Origin: Candidatus Methylobacter favarea | Lineage (GTDB): Bacteria; Pseudomonadota; Gammaproteobacteria; Methylococcales; Methylomonadaceae | Reading direction: 5' to 3' | NCBI RefSeq assembly: GCF_902806695.1 | Contig: NZ_CADCXN010000057.1 | Coordinates: 1-43,900, forward strand | Length of the DNA: 43,900 nucleotides | Shown: piece by piece, positions 16,267 through 24,945 of the stretch | Layout of the letters: each line of letters starts with the position of its first letter | How positions within the stretch are numbered: the stretch's first letter is position 1 | The notes under the pieces: model-generated | The model's input: only the letters and a program-made list of their open reading frames with translations | Told to the model about the DNA's origin: nothing | Database searches by the model: none | Position numbers and translations under genes: made by a program

Positions 16267-16962
16267 TCAGAAACGGGGGATTCCGCCCGGTGCCTTTGAT
16301 GATGCCATGCCAATTTCAACCGACTGCTGATTAGCCAAGCCTTTTTGTGCTTCCGCCAGTTGCTGAACCATCGCAAGCTTGATGCTTTCATTCTGCAACA
16401 TTACTTGCTCTGCCTGAATCCTTGCTTGTAAATCCTCCACATCTTTAGCGTCGTTTGTATCGTTGACTTTATCCAACAGCACTTGAATATCGGCGAACCG
16501 TTGGCTTGCTCTTGTGTAAGCGTCCTCCGCCATTGCCCGATTTATAGCGGCTTGGTTGGCGTTTGATTCAAACGACAAAGCTGTTGAGCCATTTACGTCT
16601 AGCGTTGTGTCTTCGATCCCGAACAACTTTGCTGCTTGGCGAATATCCGCCGAGTTACCATATCCACCATTTAAAATACTTTGGTAATTTTCCGGTAAAT
16701 ATTGGCGTAACGCTGGATTGTTCACCAAGTTTCCCATGCCTCGTGCACCATTCAGGCTGTTATATGTTTGTTGTAACTGACTCAGTTGATTCGCCATTTG
16801 GGCTAATTGACTGCCCCAACTGGCGGCTTGTGCCGCCCAACCGGCAGCGGTAGATGCGGTATGCCCTGGATCACTAACAATATCAACAGCGAAAGCGTTA
16901 TGGCCCCCGCTTATTGACATAGCTATTAAAGCGGCATAAACCGGTTTTTTTACTAATTTCAT
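16267..16962 (-). CDS. virB5: VirB5-type minor pilin/adhesin
   Basis: 231 residues with a signal peptide (about 1-25, ending NAFA). The body is mostly helical with heptad-like Gln/Ala-rich segments (AQMANQLSQLQQTYNSLNGA, then IQAEQVMLQNESIKLAMVQQ), as in VirB5/TrbJ proteins, which cap the pilus. It overlaps the virB4 stop by four bases (16959-16962). The C-terminus is SSKAPGGIPRF, sharing PGGIPRF with the adjacent exclusion lipoprotein. Confidence 0.9.
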   Translation of the reverse strand: MKLVKKPVYAALIAMSISGGHNAFAVDIVSDPGHTASTAAGWAAQAASWGSQLAQMANQLSQLQQTYNSLNGARGMGNLVNNPALRQYLPENYQSILNGGYGNSADIRQAAKLFGIEDTTLDVNGSTALSFESNANQAAINRAMAEDAYTRASQRFADIQVLLDKVNDTNDAKDVEDLQARIQAEQVMLQNESIKLAMVQQLAEAQKGLANQQSVEIGMASSKAPGGIPRF

Positions 16963-19406
16963 GACTGCAATCCTTTTCTAATACGATGGAATTCAGGCAA
17001 CCAGATAGCCGGGTCTTCGCCCATTTCTTGGACAAGTCTTTCGGCCAATAATGAAGTAGCCGTGTTGCCTGAAAGTACGGCTAACTCATCATCGAACCCT
17101 CTCAGGTTCAATTCTGCAACAACCGAGTTCTGACCTTGCTTGATCAAAAATCGGCGCGATTTTTCGCCCAGGCCGCGGACTATTTCATATTCTCGCTTTG
17201 TCAGCTTGAATCCGTTTACATAGTCGTCATAATCCGCTTCCGGGTTGGGTAAAAATATCTTGGTGGCAGTTTGCGAGATAATGGCGAACGCAATTGGTGA
17301 TTTCAGCACTTGCTGAGGTGATTGGGTAAACATGACCAAGAAGCCGTCTTGCTTACGGATCGTGACCAGCTTGTTTTTTGCCAGGTCTTCAAAGGCTGGA
17401 TCGTCCAAAAGCTTCCAGAACTCATCCATAAAGATCGGTATGCGGCGGCCATCGATCAAGCTTTCAATCCGGTGGAACAGGTACATGATCGTTGGAGTGC
17501 GCGTTTCGTCGTTATCCAAGAATTCGGTCACGTCGAAGCCCACCATCGTACAGTTGTCCAGTCGTAGCGTATCTTCGGCATTATCAAACAACCAGCCTAG
17601 CGGCCCGCCCCGGCACCATCTTGATAAGCGCACATGCAAGCCGTTTTCATCGGTGGGATCAAGGAACTCCAATACCGAGCTAAGCCGCCTGTTCGGCTTG
17701 GCCGCCGCCATCACGCCTTTTATCGCAGCGCTGATTTCATGCTCTTGTCGCGGTGTAATGGGTAGTGACTCATGTTTGACTAACTGCTTCACCAAGCTTT
17801 CAAGAAAGGTGAGGTGATTAGGGGTTGGCTCCATTTGGAACGGATTAAAACCTGATGGAACGCCGTTTTTCAATGGGTAATACCGTCCGCCCATTGCTCG
17901 CACGGCGACCGCCGCCCCCAGGTCTTTATCGAATAATACGCTCGACAACACCTTGCCATGTTCCGGCTGATGAAACTTTTGCGCTTGCGCTAACAACATG
18001 GTTTCCAGTACGGTCTTACCTGTGCCTGATTTACCAATCACTACCGTGTTTGCCAAGTCTTTGTGGTTTGGGTCAAGCTTAGCCGCCTTCTTGGCGTCCG
18101 CCCCCTCTTCGCCTTTGTGAAAATTAAAGTAAAACGGTGCGCCCGATGTTGTTTTAAACATCGTTACCGCATCCCCCCATTGATTGCCGCGTATGCGACC
18201 AATGGGGTAGTTGTGCAGACTGCAAAAGCCCGCGAAATTACGGCTCGTAATGTCGCCGACATTGATCCGGTAAGCGAAGTTGCCCGGCAGTTGCGACCAA
18301 TACGCCGCTGCCATGCCTACATCCTCTCGCGCCCATTTCATGCCGCTATCGGATAGCGCCGCTCCAGCCTCATTGATATGCTCGTTTAGCGACTTTTGAT
18401 CGTTCGCTCGTATCACTAGGCACAAGCTGTGAGCGCCCATTACGAAACGGTTTGATGTGAGGTCGTCCAGTGCATCATCAATATCATCGATCTGACTGGT
18501 TGCTACATCCCCCGCATTCACCATACGGGCCTGTTGCCTCTGCATACGGCCTATCGCAACTGCTTTGGATAAGAAGGTAAATGATTGTGACAGAACAAAC
18601 TCGAATGGCATGCTCAGCAAATCATTCATGATGCCAGGGCAGGTAATCGATGGATATTCTTGAATCGCTACCACGCCCGCATATTGAGTATGGGTCGGCG
18701 CTTTCAGCGCCATTAACCCACCTTTGCCGAACATTGGGCGGGTTGTCGCTAAAATCTTTTTTATATCCGCGCGTGGCAATGGAAATCGCCGCCACTCCCC
18801 ATCTACCAGAAACGCTAAGAACTCCAACACCTCAGAGAACATGTGGCCGTTATGTTCATAACAGCCTAATAGCTCTGGCTCGTAACGATCCAACGCCGCG
18901 AGTGCGGCGCCGGTCACATCGTTTAATGCTTCCAGCTCGTCCGTTTGCCGCTGACTCAATTCCTTTGGGGTATTTTTATCAAAGACGTTTAGTAGTTTTG
19001 CTACTTTGATAGGCTGAGGGCGGTACACAATCGTCAAGTACAGCTCATTGACCAACATCTTTTCATTTGCCATTTGTCGCCGATACTTTTCATTAAAGTC
19101 CCGGCAGAACCCGACATTGAAATCCCCTTCCGGGTATTCGCCATATTCACGGCGAACAACATGTGACCATATTGCGACATTGGCGGATGCGATGTTTCTC
19201 ATGAAACCATTCAATTGATCGTGCCAGGCGTTAATATCCCGCACGTCTGCGCTTTCATGTGCAGCGCCTTGCATTTTTATAACCTGAATGTAATCGCCGC
19301 TATCCAGCTTCACTGCGCTTTTGGTGATATGGGCGGTATAGGGGATAAATGCGGCGGTTGTTTCTTCGGTCTTTACGGCTTCGGCATATTTATATGCGGC
19401 TCCCAT
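16959..19406 (-). CDS. virB4: VirB4 secretion ATPase
   Basis: 815 residues, the usual size. An N-terminal CagE/TrbE/VirB4 domain covers about 30-420. Walker A is GKSGTGKT (458-465) in NTVVIGKSGTGKTVLETML, and Walker B is IPIFMDEFWKLL near 650. KLVTIRKQDGFLVMFTQSPQQ follows. VirB4 powers pilus biogenesis and DNA transfer at the inner membrane. Start ATG at 19406 has AAGGAG upstream. A perfect 18-bp palindrome (19424-19441) lies in the short gap between virB3 and this gene. Confidence 0.97.
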   Translation of the reverse strand: MGAAYKYAEAVKTEETTAAFIPYTAHITKSAVKLDSGDYIQVIKMQGAAHESADVRDINAWHDQLNGFMRNIASANVAIWSHVVRREYGEYPEGDFNVGFCRDFNEKYRRQMANEKMLVNELYLTIVYRPQPIKVAKLLNVFDKNTPKELSQRQTDELEALNDVTGAALAALDRYEPELLGCYEHNGHMFSEVLEFLAFLVDGEWRRFPLPRADIKKILATTRPMFGKGGLMALKAPTHTQYAGVVAIQEYPSITCPGIMNDLLSMPFEFVLSQSFTFLSKAVAIGRMQRQQARMVNAGDVATSQIDDIDDALDDLTSNRFVMGAHSLCLVIRANDQKSLNEHINEAGAALSDSGMKWAREDVGMAAAYWSQLPGNFAYRINVGDITSRNFAGFCSLHNYPIGRIRGNQWGDAVTMFKTTSGAPFYFNFHKGEEGADAKKAAKLDPNHKDLANTVVIGKSGTGKTVLETMLLAQAQKFHQPEHGKVLSSVLFDKDLGAAVAVRAMGGRYYPLKNGVPSGFNPFQMEPTPNHLTFLESLVKQLVKHESLPITPRQEHEISAAIKGVMAAAKPNRRLSSVLEFLDPTDENGLHVRLSRWCRGGPLGWLFDNAEDTLRLDNCTMVGFDVTEFLDNDETRTPTIMYLFHRIESLIDGRRIPIFMDEFWKLLDDPAFEDLAKNKLVTIRKQDGFLVMFTQSPQQVLKSPIAFAIISQTATKIFLPNPEADYDDYVNGFKLTKREYEIVRGLGEKSRRFLIKQGQNSVVAELNLRGFDDELAVLSGNTATSLLAERLVQEMGEDPAIWLPEFHRIRKGLQS

Positions 19407-19423
19407 TGTGCTACTCCTTCATT

Positions 19424-19441
19424 TTTTCGCGGACGCGAAAA
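19424..19441. promoter_or_regulatory. Dispersed 18-bp palindrome between virB3 and virB4
   Basis: TTTTCGCGGACGCGAAAA, perfect 8-bp arms. It fills half of the 35-base virB3-virB4 gap and overlaps no coding sequence. Member of the eight-site family. Confidence 0.7.
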
Positions 19442-19762
19442 TCATTCTGACCATTTTTTGGTGGGTAACGGCGAGAAACTCGCCGCCCCCCAAAACCGGA
19501 TATTTCTGCAACGTCCCGTTGTTTGCACCCACAAGTATATCGAGTTGAATACACCGGGATTATTGGCACTGATCAAGTACAATACTCCATGAATCGGCAC
19601 CACTAGCAACAGATATAGTGGATTGCCGACCGCCAGGAATATCAGCGTTATCGCCATGAATTCGATCACGAACGCCGTGTACGGGATGCCCCACAACATG
19701 GCGGGGCGAGTCAGGCCGACAAATAACGGATCGGTATAAACATCATGATGTCCGTTATCCAT
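19442..19762 (-). CDS. virB3: VirB3 inner-membrane protein
   Basis: 106 residues. The N-terminus DPLFVGLTRPAMLWGIPYTA (about 11-30) is the VirB3 signature, followed by a hydrophobic hairpin (about 27-65). VirB3 associates with VirB4 in the inner membrane. It starts 6 bases after virB2 and ends at the palindrome. The C-terminal tail beyond residue 85 is not conserved. Confidence 0.92.
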   Translation of the reverse strand: MDNGHHDVYTDPLFVGLTRPAMLWGIPYTAFVIEFMAITLIFLAVGNPLYLLLVVPIHGVLYLISANNPGVFNSIYLWVQTTGRCRNIRFWGAASFSPLPTKKWSE

Positions 19763-19768
19763 GATCGT

Positions 19769-20077
19769 CTATGCTGATGCAGCAGAAATGACGTAATCGA
19801 CAATTGCGGCGGCACCGAAAATCAACACGATACCGACGATGATCTTGATAGCCCAGTCCCACGAAAGCTTACCCGCCATCGCTGCGATACCGCAGGCGAT
19901 TACCGCGATAATGGCAATAGTACGGGTCATGCCGCCCGTGAAAATTTCCAGTACCTTGGTCGCGGTTGAGTCCCAAGGGGCGGCCATTGCAATGTCCGGG
20001 ATCAAGGCCAGGGCAAAAATCCCCATTATTGCCATTACGGAGTTCATTTTTTTGTTGCTGATTGTGCTCATGTTCAT
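19769..20077 (-). CDS. virB2: VirB2 major pilin
   Basis: 102 residues with an N-terminal signal ending MAMAA-type (PDIAMAAPWDS, about 26-36) and two hydrophobic helices (about 48-70 and 76-98) joined by KLSWDW, the standard pilin layout. The mature subunit would be about 70 residues. It overlaps the upstream small gene by ATGA and is followed by virB3. Confidence 0.92.
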   Translation of the reverse strand: MNMSTISNKKMNSVMAIMGIFALALIPDIAMAAPWDSTATKVLEIFTGGMTRTIAIIAVIACGIAAMAGKLSWDWAIKIIVGIVLIFGAAAIVDYVISAASA

Positions 20078-20343
20078 TTTTTCGTCTCGTTCAAAAGGAT
20101 TAAAGTGATGCGGATTAATTTATGACTCTTGTATTTCTCGCGCATGTGCTTGATCAGTCGATCCAGACTTACCCATTCGCGCGGGGTTTTTCGTGTGGTT
20201 ACTAAGGTGTAATCGCCCTCCTTCCAGGTTAAGTTGACCACGATTTTGTACGTGCTTTCTTTTGTCTGCACGATAGTCAGCCTCTTTACCACCTTATTTA
20301 TGAAGAAGTCGGTTAATTCGGCTTCGGTAATAGTGTTGCTCAT
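20074..20343 (-). CDS. Small hypothetical protein of the transfer operon, 89 aa
   Basis: I chose the ATG at 20343 because GGAGAGGAA precedes it; an in-frame start 33 bases upstream lacks one. The product (starts MSNTITEAELTDFF) is soluble and mixed alpha/beta with a basic C-terminal half (LIKHMREKYKSHKLIRITL). No family is recognised. It overlaps virB2 by four bases, so it is translated as part of the same operon, between topoisomerase and virB2, a slot often used for small conserved plasmid proteins. Confidence 0.75.
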   Translation of the reverse strand: MSNTITEAELTDFFINKVVKRLTIVQTKESTYKIVVNLTWKEGDYTLVTTRKTPREWVSLDRLIKHMREKYKSHKLIRITLILLNETKK

Positions 20344-20453
20344 TTCCTCTCCGTCGAGATCGTAATTCGCAACCAAAAGAAAACGGTTTCATAGTACACG
20401 TTTTTTATCATTTTGGCAATGCGATATGTATTATTTTGTTATGTCGTTAGTTG

Positions 20454-22433
20454 CTATTTTGTTATGTCAAAACATGGTTGTCCGTTCTTATTGTTATAGG
20501 CTGTTTTGCAGCCGTCTTTATAGCCTGTGCATCCCCAAAAGTCATAACCGTTTTTACCTGTTTTTTTCCGATGCACTAACGGCTTTCCGCATTGCTGGCA
20601 AGCGTATTCCGACGCTTCCAGCGACTTTCTTTGCCCTGGTTTGCCGTCATCATCCGGTTGTGTTGTCGAGCAGTCCGGGTGTCCTGTACATCCCCAAAAG
20701 TATCCGCTCTTGCCCTTTATGCGCCTCATTGCCTTGCCGCACTCGGGACACGGATATTTTGCCGCATTGGTCATTTCCAATGTGGTTAATTCGCGTGTTA
20801 ATTGCTCATGGACTTTAGTTATCACCGTCTTAAACCCGGTATCGCCGGCTGCAATACGATCCAAGTCTTCTTCCAGTTCGCGCGTAAAGCCTAAATCAAT
20901 AAATGCGAATTTTCCGGTAAGCGCGTCTACGACACGCTCCCCGGTTTCAGTGGGGATCAAGAATTTCTTATCTGTCTTGACGTATGCGCGGCTGACAATG
21001 TTATCCATAATTGCCGCATACGTGGCCGGGCGGCCTATCCCCTCACTTTCCAGCTTCTTAACCAAGGTCGCTTGGGTGTACCGACTGGGCGGCTTCGTTT
21101 TCTTTTCGAGCAGTTTGCCATGTTCGGCGCTTAGCGCTTCATGCGGTCTGCATTCCGGGATCGGATTGGTTGGCTCGCCCTGTTCCTCGGTTTCCTCGGT
21201 TTGGTCGCCCGCCACCAGTTTTAGCCAACCCTGATAGATCAGGGTTCGGCCTTTCGCCTCGAATTCAATATGTTCGCCTTCGACCGGCTGCGCCGCGTCG
21301 AGCCGCACAGTACGCACCGCGTAGCGGGCATCTGCAAGCTGGCAAGCAATCGCCCGAATGCGGATTAACCTGTAAAGCGCCCTTTGCTCGTTGGTTTCTC
21401 CGGCCTCTTCGACTTCCCAGTGTGTTGGTGTAATCGCTGGATGGCCCACTTGCGCCCCTTCCGGTGCCTTGAAGCGCCTTGGCTCTTCGGCCATATCCAG
21501 CCCCAGTTTGACGGCTTCCGCGTAAATGTCGCCTAGTGATTCATCCGATACATTGGGATTGTCGGTTCGGTGGTAGGTGATATGGCCTTGCTCATAAAGC
21601 TTTTGCGCTGCGTCCATTGCCGCTTTTGGATTTAGCCCCAGTGCAACGCTGGCCGCTTGTTGCATGGTCGAGGTAGTGAACGGCGGCGGTGGGCTTCGCC
21701 TCGCCTCGCGCTCATCAAACGATTTGACTATAACCTCTCTAACACTGGCTACAGCTTCCGCGAAGGCACGATCCATAAAATAAGGGTTATCGTCGCTCAC
21801 AAAACGGGGTTTTGTGAGCCATTCCGCCGTCCATTGGTTGCCTGTTTTCGCGTCCGCGAAAACAAGTAAGGCTCCATAGTGGTGCGTTACTTTGAATGCT
21901 CTTATCGCGCGTTCGCGCTCCACTACAAGACGCACCGCCGGGCTTTGCACCCGCCCTGCTGAAAGTCTTTCCCCTGCTTGTCGGCTCAATTCCGGGCTAA
22001 CCATGTAGCCGACCAATCGATCCAAGACACGCCGCGCTTCTTGCGCGGCTACTCGTTTCACGTCGATTGCCCTCGGTGACGCTAACGCCGTTTTAACGGC
22101 GTTGGGCGTTATTTCATTGAAGGTTACGCGATATGGGTTTTGTAGTCTTAAGCATTGTTGAAGATGCCAACTTATGCTTTCCCCTTCTCGGTCTGGGTCG
22201 GTTGCAAGATATACGGCGTCGGCTTGTTTGACCAAGCCTTTAAGTTTTTTAATAACGTCTTCGCCGCGCTCGGTAAGCTCATAGGTAGGTTTAAAATCCG
22301 GGGCTTCGACACCCATTTGCTTTTTTGGTAAATCGCGGACATGCCCGACACTGGCCCCGATTATCCAGTCCGATCCTAAAATGGCTGATAGTTTTTTGAT
22401 CTTGCCTGGTGATTCAATAATCATGAGTTTCAT
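20454..22433 (-). CDS. Plasmid type IA DNA topoisomerase
   Basis: 659 residues. The N-terminal Toprim domain begins MKLMIIESPGKIKKL and contains the acidic triad TDPDREGE (78-85). The catalytic tyrosine is Tyr287 in ITYHRTDNP. Two C-terminal zinc ribbons follow (CPECGKAMRRIKGKSGYFWG near 585 and CQQCGKPLV near 620). Such enzymes are found in transfer operons of IncP-like plasmids (TraE type) and may remove tangles during strand transfer. The start overlaps the virB1 stop by one base. A perfect 18-bp palindrome lies in the gene at 21845-21862. Confidence 0.93.
   Translation of the reverse strand: MKLMIIESPGKIKKLSAILGSDWIIGASVGHVRDLPKKQMGVEAPDFKPTYELTERGEDVIKKLKGLVKQADAVYLATDPDREGESISWHLQQCLRLQNPYRVTFNEITPNAVKTALASPRAIDVKRVAAQEARRVLDRLVGYMVSPELSRQAGERLSAGRVQSPAVRLVVERERAIRAFKVTHHYGALLVFADAKTGNQWTAEWLTKPRFVSDDNPYFMDRAFAEAVASVREVIVKSFDEREARRSPPPPFTTSTMQQAASVALGLNPKAAMDAAQKLYEQGHITYHRTDNPNVSDESLGDIYAEAVKLGLDMAEEPRRFKAPEGAQVGHPAITPTHWEVEEAGETNEQRALYRLIRIRAIACQLADARYAVRTVRLDAAQPVEGEHIEFEAKGRTLIYQGWLKLVAGDQTEETEEQGEPTNPIPECRPHEALSAEHGKLLEKKTKPPSRYTQATLVKKLESEGIGRPATYAAIMDNIVSRAYVKTDKKFLIPTETGERVVDALTGKFAFIDLGFTRELEEDLDRIAAGDTGFKTVITKVHEQLTRELTTLEMTNAAKYPCPECGKAMRRIKGKSGYFWGCTGHPDCSTTQPDDDGKPGQRKSLEASEYACQQCGKPLVHRKKTGKNGYDFWGCTGYKDGCKTAYNNKNGQPCFDITK
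21845..21862. promoter_or_regulatory. Dispersed 18-bp palindrome inside the topoisomerase gene
   Basis: TTTTCGCGTCCGCGAAAA, identical to the virB10 copy. It lies in coding sequence far from any promoter, which argues for a long-range or partition-type role over simple promoter control. Confidence 0.7.
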
Positions 22434-23146
22434 TAGTACACCATTGCGTTGTTGGCTGTATTGCCGTAAACAAAAACAGTTCCTTGCTTCACTTGTTCCG
22501 TATTTTCGACGGATAACCTTACAGGTGTGTCTTGGCTCGCTTTCACTTTATAAGCTGTGTGCTCTGCAATTGGGGCTTGGGCTTGCGCTTCTGATGTATC
22601 TAGGGCTGGTACAACTGGTTTTTGCGCTGCTATGCCCGCGTTTTTAAGCACTTTGCCAACGTATCCGTTTTTAACGCCTTTGGTGAATGATCCTGTGTTG
22701 TAGGCTGATAACGCCGCATGTAATGCGGTTTGTTCGCTTTTTTCGCGCTGAAAAGCGGCTTCATAGTTTGATTGCAAAATAGACGCTGAGGCGCTTAAGT
22801 TAAGACAAGGATCAAATGCGCTTTCTACCGTTAAGCCGGTTGCTGTTAGATTTTTTGAGTTGATTTGCCCAAGACCAAGATCGATGTTGTAACCTTGTTC
22901 AAGTAAATTTCTTGCTGTGCTTATCGCTTCGGCTTTGCTCACGGGTTGCCGAGCTAGTTTAGTTTTGGCATTGATATTGATTGCCCACGGATTGAAGCTT
23001 GATTCAGTTTGCACAATCGCTGCCATTGTTTGAGGCGCAACAGTTGGGGCGCATTCTTGAGTTAAGCTTAGAAAATCGCTTGTTTCAGCCGCATAAGCGG
23101 AATTTGCAAATATAAAAAGCATTAGAGCGAGCTGTTTTTTTGGCAT
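22433..23146 (-). CDS. virB1: VirB1-like lytic transglycosylase
   Basis: 237 residues from the ATG at 23146, which has GGAG ten bases upstream; a start nine bases earlier is too close to it. A signal peptide ends around SAYAA (about 20). The SLT domain has catalytic Glu48 in QTESSFNPWAI, then GLGQINSKNL near 95-105 and AALSAYNTGSF near 145-155. It opens the peptidoglycan for the channel. It is the first gene of the transfer operon. The C-terminal about 60 residues are a linker-like tail. Confidence 0.93.
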   Translation of the reverse strand: MPKKQLALMLFIFANSAYAAETSDFLSLTQECAPTVAPQTMAAIVQTESSFNPWAININAKTKLARQPVSKAEAISTARNLLEQGYNIDLGLGQINSKNLTATGLTVESAFDPCLNLSASASILQSNYEAAFQREKSEQTALHAALSAYNTGSFTKGVKNGYVGKVLKNAGIAAQKPVVPALDTSEAQAQAPIAEHTAYKVKASQDTPVRLSVENTEQVKQGTVFVYGNTANNAMVY

Positions 23147-23518
23147 AATTAGCATTCTCCACTACGCAAAGTTTGTATTTTGAGCGTTCAATATAGCATT
23201 TTTTGTCTATCAATTATAGTAATTTTGCGGCAAGTGACACTAACAATAAAGTTAAGTATTTCGCGTGAAAGCATGTCTCTTTATTTGAGTTTTTGGGGCA
23301 TTTTCGCTACCGCGAAAACCGGACGCCCTTCCAGGCTCGCTATTCGCTCGGTCCTGCGGACTGGCGGCTATTGCCGCCACCTTCCAGACCGCCTTGCCGC
23401 GCTCAATAAGGGGCGTCACGCCTTTTGCTGCGCGTCAGGCATGACACCCCTTAGCCGCTGAGGCTTATCCCCGACAAACGCAAGGCTATCGCCCTGCTCA
23501 TCACCGCCGCTGCGCGTT
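23147..23518. other. Intergenic: virB1 upstream region and GC-rich segment
   Basis: The first about 100 bases are AT-rich and should hold the virB1 promoter on the minus strand (TATATT near 23192), though I cannot fix a -35. The near-palindrome TTTTCGCTACCGCGAAAA lies at 23301-23318. A GC-rich stretch (23320-23518) follows, with hairpin words such as GGCGGCTATTGCCGCC near 23365. No gene is supported here. Confidence 0.5.
23301..23318. promoter_or_regulatory. Dispersed 18-bp palindrome upstream of virB1 (one mismatch)
   Basis: TTTTCGCTACCGCGAAAA, matching the family except one base in the left arm. It sits between the divergent transfer operon and the ssb region, a sensible place for control of both. 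Confidence 0.6.
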
Positions 23519-23675
23519 GGTGACAAAATCCGGACGCCGGCGAGCTGGCCGTGTCACCAGTGCTACACTGGCGACAGGCTGCGCCCGGATCGGGACCAGC
23601 GCCGGGCGGTCGCTGTCACCAAGCCGCCGCCGAGTGATGACAGATCCCCGTGCCTGGCCGCGCGAATCTGTCACC
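23519..23675 (+). repeat. GGTGACA/TGTCACC modular repeat, copy 1
   Basis: 157 bp made of three consecutive units, each opening with a GGTGACA-like word and closing with TGTCACC. The same block is at 32082-32235 and, inverted, at 39066-39219. The central dyad CCAGTG-nnn-CACTGG is shared by all copies. The flanking rightward sequence ATGCAATAAGG is also shared with the module at 32591. Confidence 0.85.
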
Positions 23676-24092
23676 ATGCAATAAGGAGCGGCTACCGCCG
23701 CGCTGATTTTTGATAAAAGCAGGTGATGTATCCCTGGCGTTGTACCAGAAGCCGTCACAATGGAATAAGAGCTTGCGTAATGTGCGATCAGCTTGACAGA
23801 AGGCCCGGCTTGCCCGGTCAAGGGGCTTTCGCGGCATAAACCGGTCGCTTCGCTCCCTATTTATTCCACGACCCCTTGACCGCGCCGGTCCCCCTGTCAA
23901 TCGATACGCACCGCAAGCCCTTGTCCCATTGCGACCGAAGCACCAGGTCGGGCGGGGGCTGTTCCTCATCACAAATAAGGTGCGGCTACCGCCGCGCTAT
24001 TTTGATTTCCCGCTTCACCCTGAACCCTTGCTCCCGATGCACTTTTCATGCCAATAAATAGCACAAGTTGTTGAAATAATGATGATTTAATT
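23676..24092 (+). repeat. Duplicated structured noncoding block upstream of ssb
   Basis: Shares long stretches with 32631-33040. Landmarks in both: two GCGGC-tacc-GCCGC stem-loops (23694 and 23979 here), a long dyad GGTCAAGGGG...CCCCTTGACC (about 23817-23881) with a near-identical interior, and CTGAACCCTTG. Open frames here are not conserved between the copies. Position in the leading region suggests single-strand initiation or promoter activity on entering DNA, but that is inference. Confidence 0.75.
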
Positions 24093-24226
24093 TATTTTGA
24101 CAAGCGAAAAAGCTTGACACGATAGGCCGAAATCAGGATAATAGGCTCATGGTTTCGGGAAGCCTCGAAACCATCCGAAGGTCGGGCAATTCCGCCAAGA
24201 CCATTTTCACTTTTAAGGAGTTCACG
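24093..24226 (+). promoter_or_regulatory. Repeated leader L1: promoter plus stem-loops ahead of ssb
   Basis: A -35 TTGACA (24114-24119), 17-bp spacer and GATAAT -10 (24137-24142) are followed at the expected start point by a 9-bp stem-loop (ATGGTTTCG at 24149-24157 with CGAAACCAT at 24166-24174) and the conserved GGGCAATTCCGCCAAG segment. The same leader precedes genes at 30422, 33173 and 34261, and in part 34531. Here its 3' end is replaced by a separate ribosome site (AAGGAG). Confidence 0.85.
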
Positions 24227-24628
24227 ATGGCTGTATTAAACAAAGTAAGTCTCATTGGTCACTTTGGCGCTGATCCTGTTATCCGTTATATGCCGAACGG
24301 CACCCCTACGGTCACGATTAACCTGGCGACTACCGAGACATGGAAAGACAGACAAAGCGGCGAAAAAAAAGAGCGTACTGGTTGGCATCGCGTGGTTTTC
24401 TTTAATGGTCTGGCTAAAACGGTCGGTGAGTATTTGAAATCCGGCTCACAGGTTTATGTTGAAGGAAAATTGCGTAATCGCAAATGGAAGGATAGCAACA
24501 ATGTGGATCGTTACACCACTGAAATCGTGGTACACGACCTGCAAATGTTGGGCAAAGCTCCTAACGCGGTGAGTGCGCCTGTTGTTGATGAGCCGCCATT
24601 GTCCGACGACTTTGAGGATGATTATTGA
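24227..24628 (+). CDS. ssb: Plasmid single-stranded DNA-binding protein
   Basis: 133 residues from the ATG at 24227 behind AAGGAG. The OB fold shows LNKVSLIGHFGADPVIRYMP (4-23), TVTINLATTETWKDR and VYVEGKLRNRKWKD. The acidic tail ends SDDFEDDY instead of the usual DDIPF, so contacts with host repair proteins may differ. It lies behind leader L1 in the leading region, where plasmids commonly express ssb early in the recipient to protect incoming single strands and blunt the SOS response. Confidence 0.95.
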   Translation: MAVLNKVSLIGHFGADPVIRYMPNGTPTVTINLATTETWKDRQSGEKKERTGWHRVVFFNGLAKTVGEYLKSGSQVYVEGKLRNRKWKDSNNVDRYTTEIVVHDLQMLGKAPNAVSAPVVDEPPLSDDFEDDY

Positions 24629-24638
24629 TAGTCGTTTT

Positions 24639-24657
24639 GCCCCGGCCTTGCCGGGGC
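24639..24657 (+). terminator. GC-rich hairpin after ssb
   Basis: GCCCCGGC-ctt-GCCGGGGC, an 8-bp perfect stem, begins about 10 bases after the ssb stop. It lacks a T-run, so it is probably an attenuator or mRNA-stabilising structure, not a full terminator. Confidence 0.5.
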
Positions 24658-24684
24658 GCTGTCTTGATTCTGGAGTGAAAAGCT

Positions 24685-24909
24685 ATGTACAACCAAATCG
24701 ATGAAGCTGTTTTTGTTCAATACCTTTGTTATATCCGTAGCGCTTCGGGCATGTGGGCTGCTTATGATGGTTATGTTGAGGTACATGCCCCCGATAACGC
24801 AACGGATGATGAAATTTTCAGAAAAGCCGTGCAAACATTGGCGAGAACCAGTTTCCCGGATCGTCCTAGCTTGTCCAGTTGGGTGCTTGATCGAGTTGAA
24901 AGGGCTTAG
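24685..24909 (+). CDS. Hypothetical protein, 74 aa
   Basis: ATG at 24685 with GGAG upstream. The small acidic protein (starts MYNQIDEAVFVQYLCYIRSA) has no membrane segment and no recognised domain. It lies between ssb and parA in the same orientation with short gaps, so it is probably co-transcribed. The reading frame has codon use like its neighbours. Function unknown. Confidence 0.75.
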   Translation: MYNQIDEAVFVQYLCYIRSASGMWAAYDGYVEVHAPDNATDDEIFRKAVQTLARTSFPDRPSLSSWVLDRVERA

Positions 24910-24945
24910 TACCCGTCCGCGTAACAAACTTAGGAACTATACATC

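Noticed and set aside
23180-24061. Several open frames on both strands in the GC-rich region before ssb
   Set aside because: They are not preserved in the second copy of the block (32082-33040), have no ribosome sites and are explained by repeats and hairpins.
24149-24226. In-frame N-terminal extension of ssb starting in the leader stem-loop
   Set aside because: The ATG is at the transcript start inside a stem, with no ribosome site. The same ATG is out of frame in L3 and hits a stop after seven codons in L2, so it is not conserved as coding.
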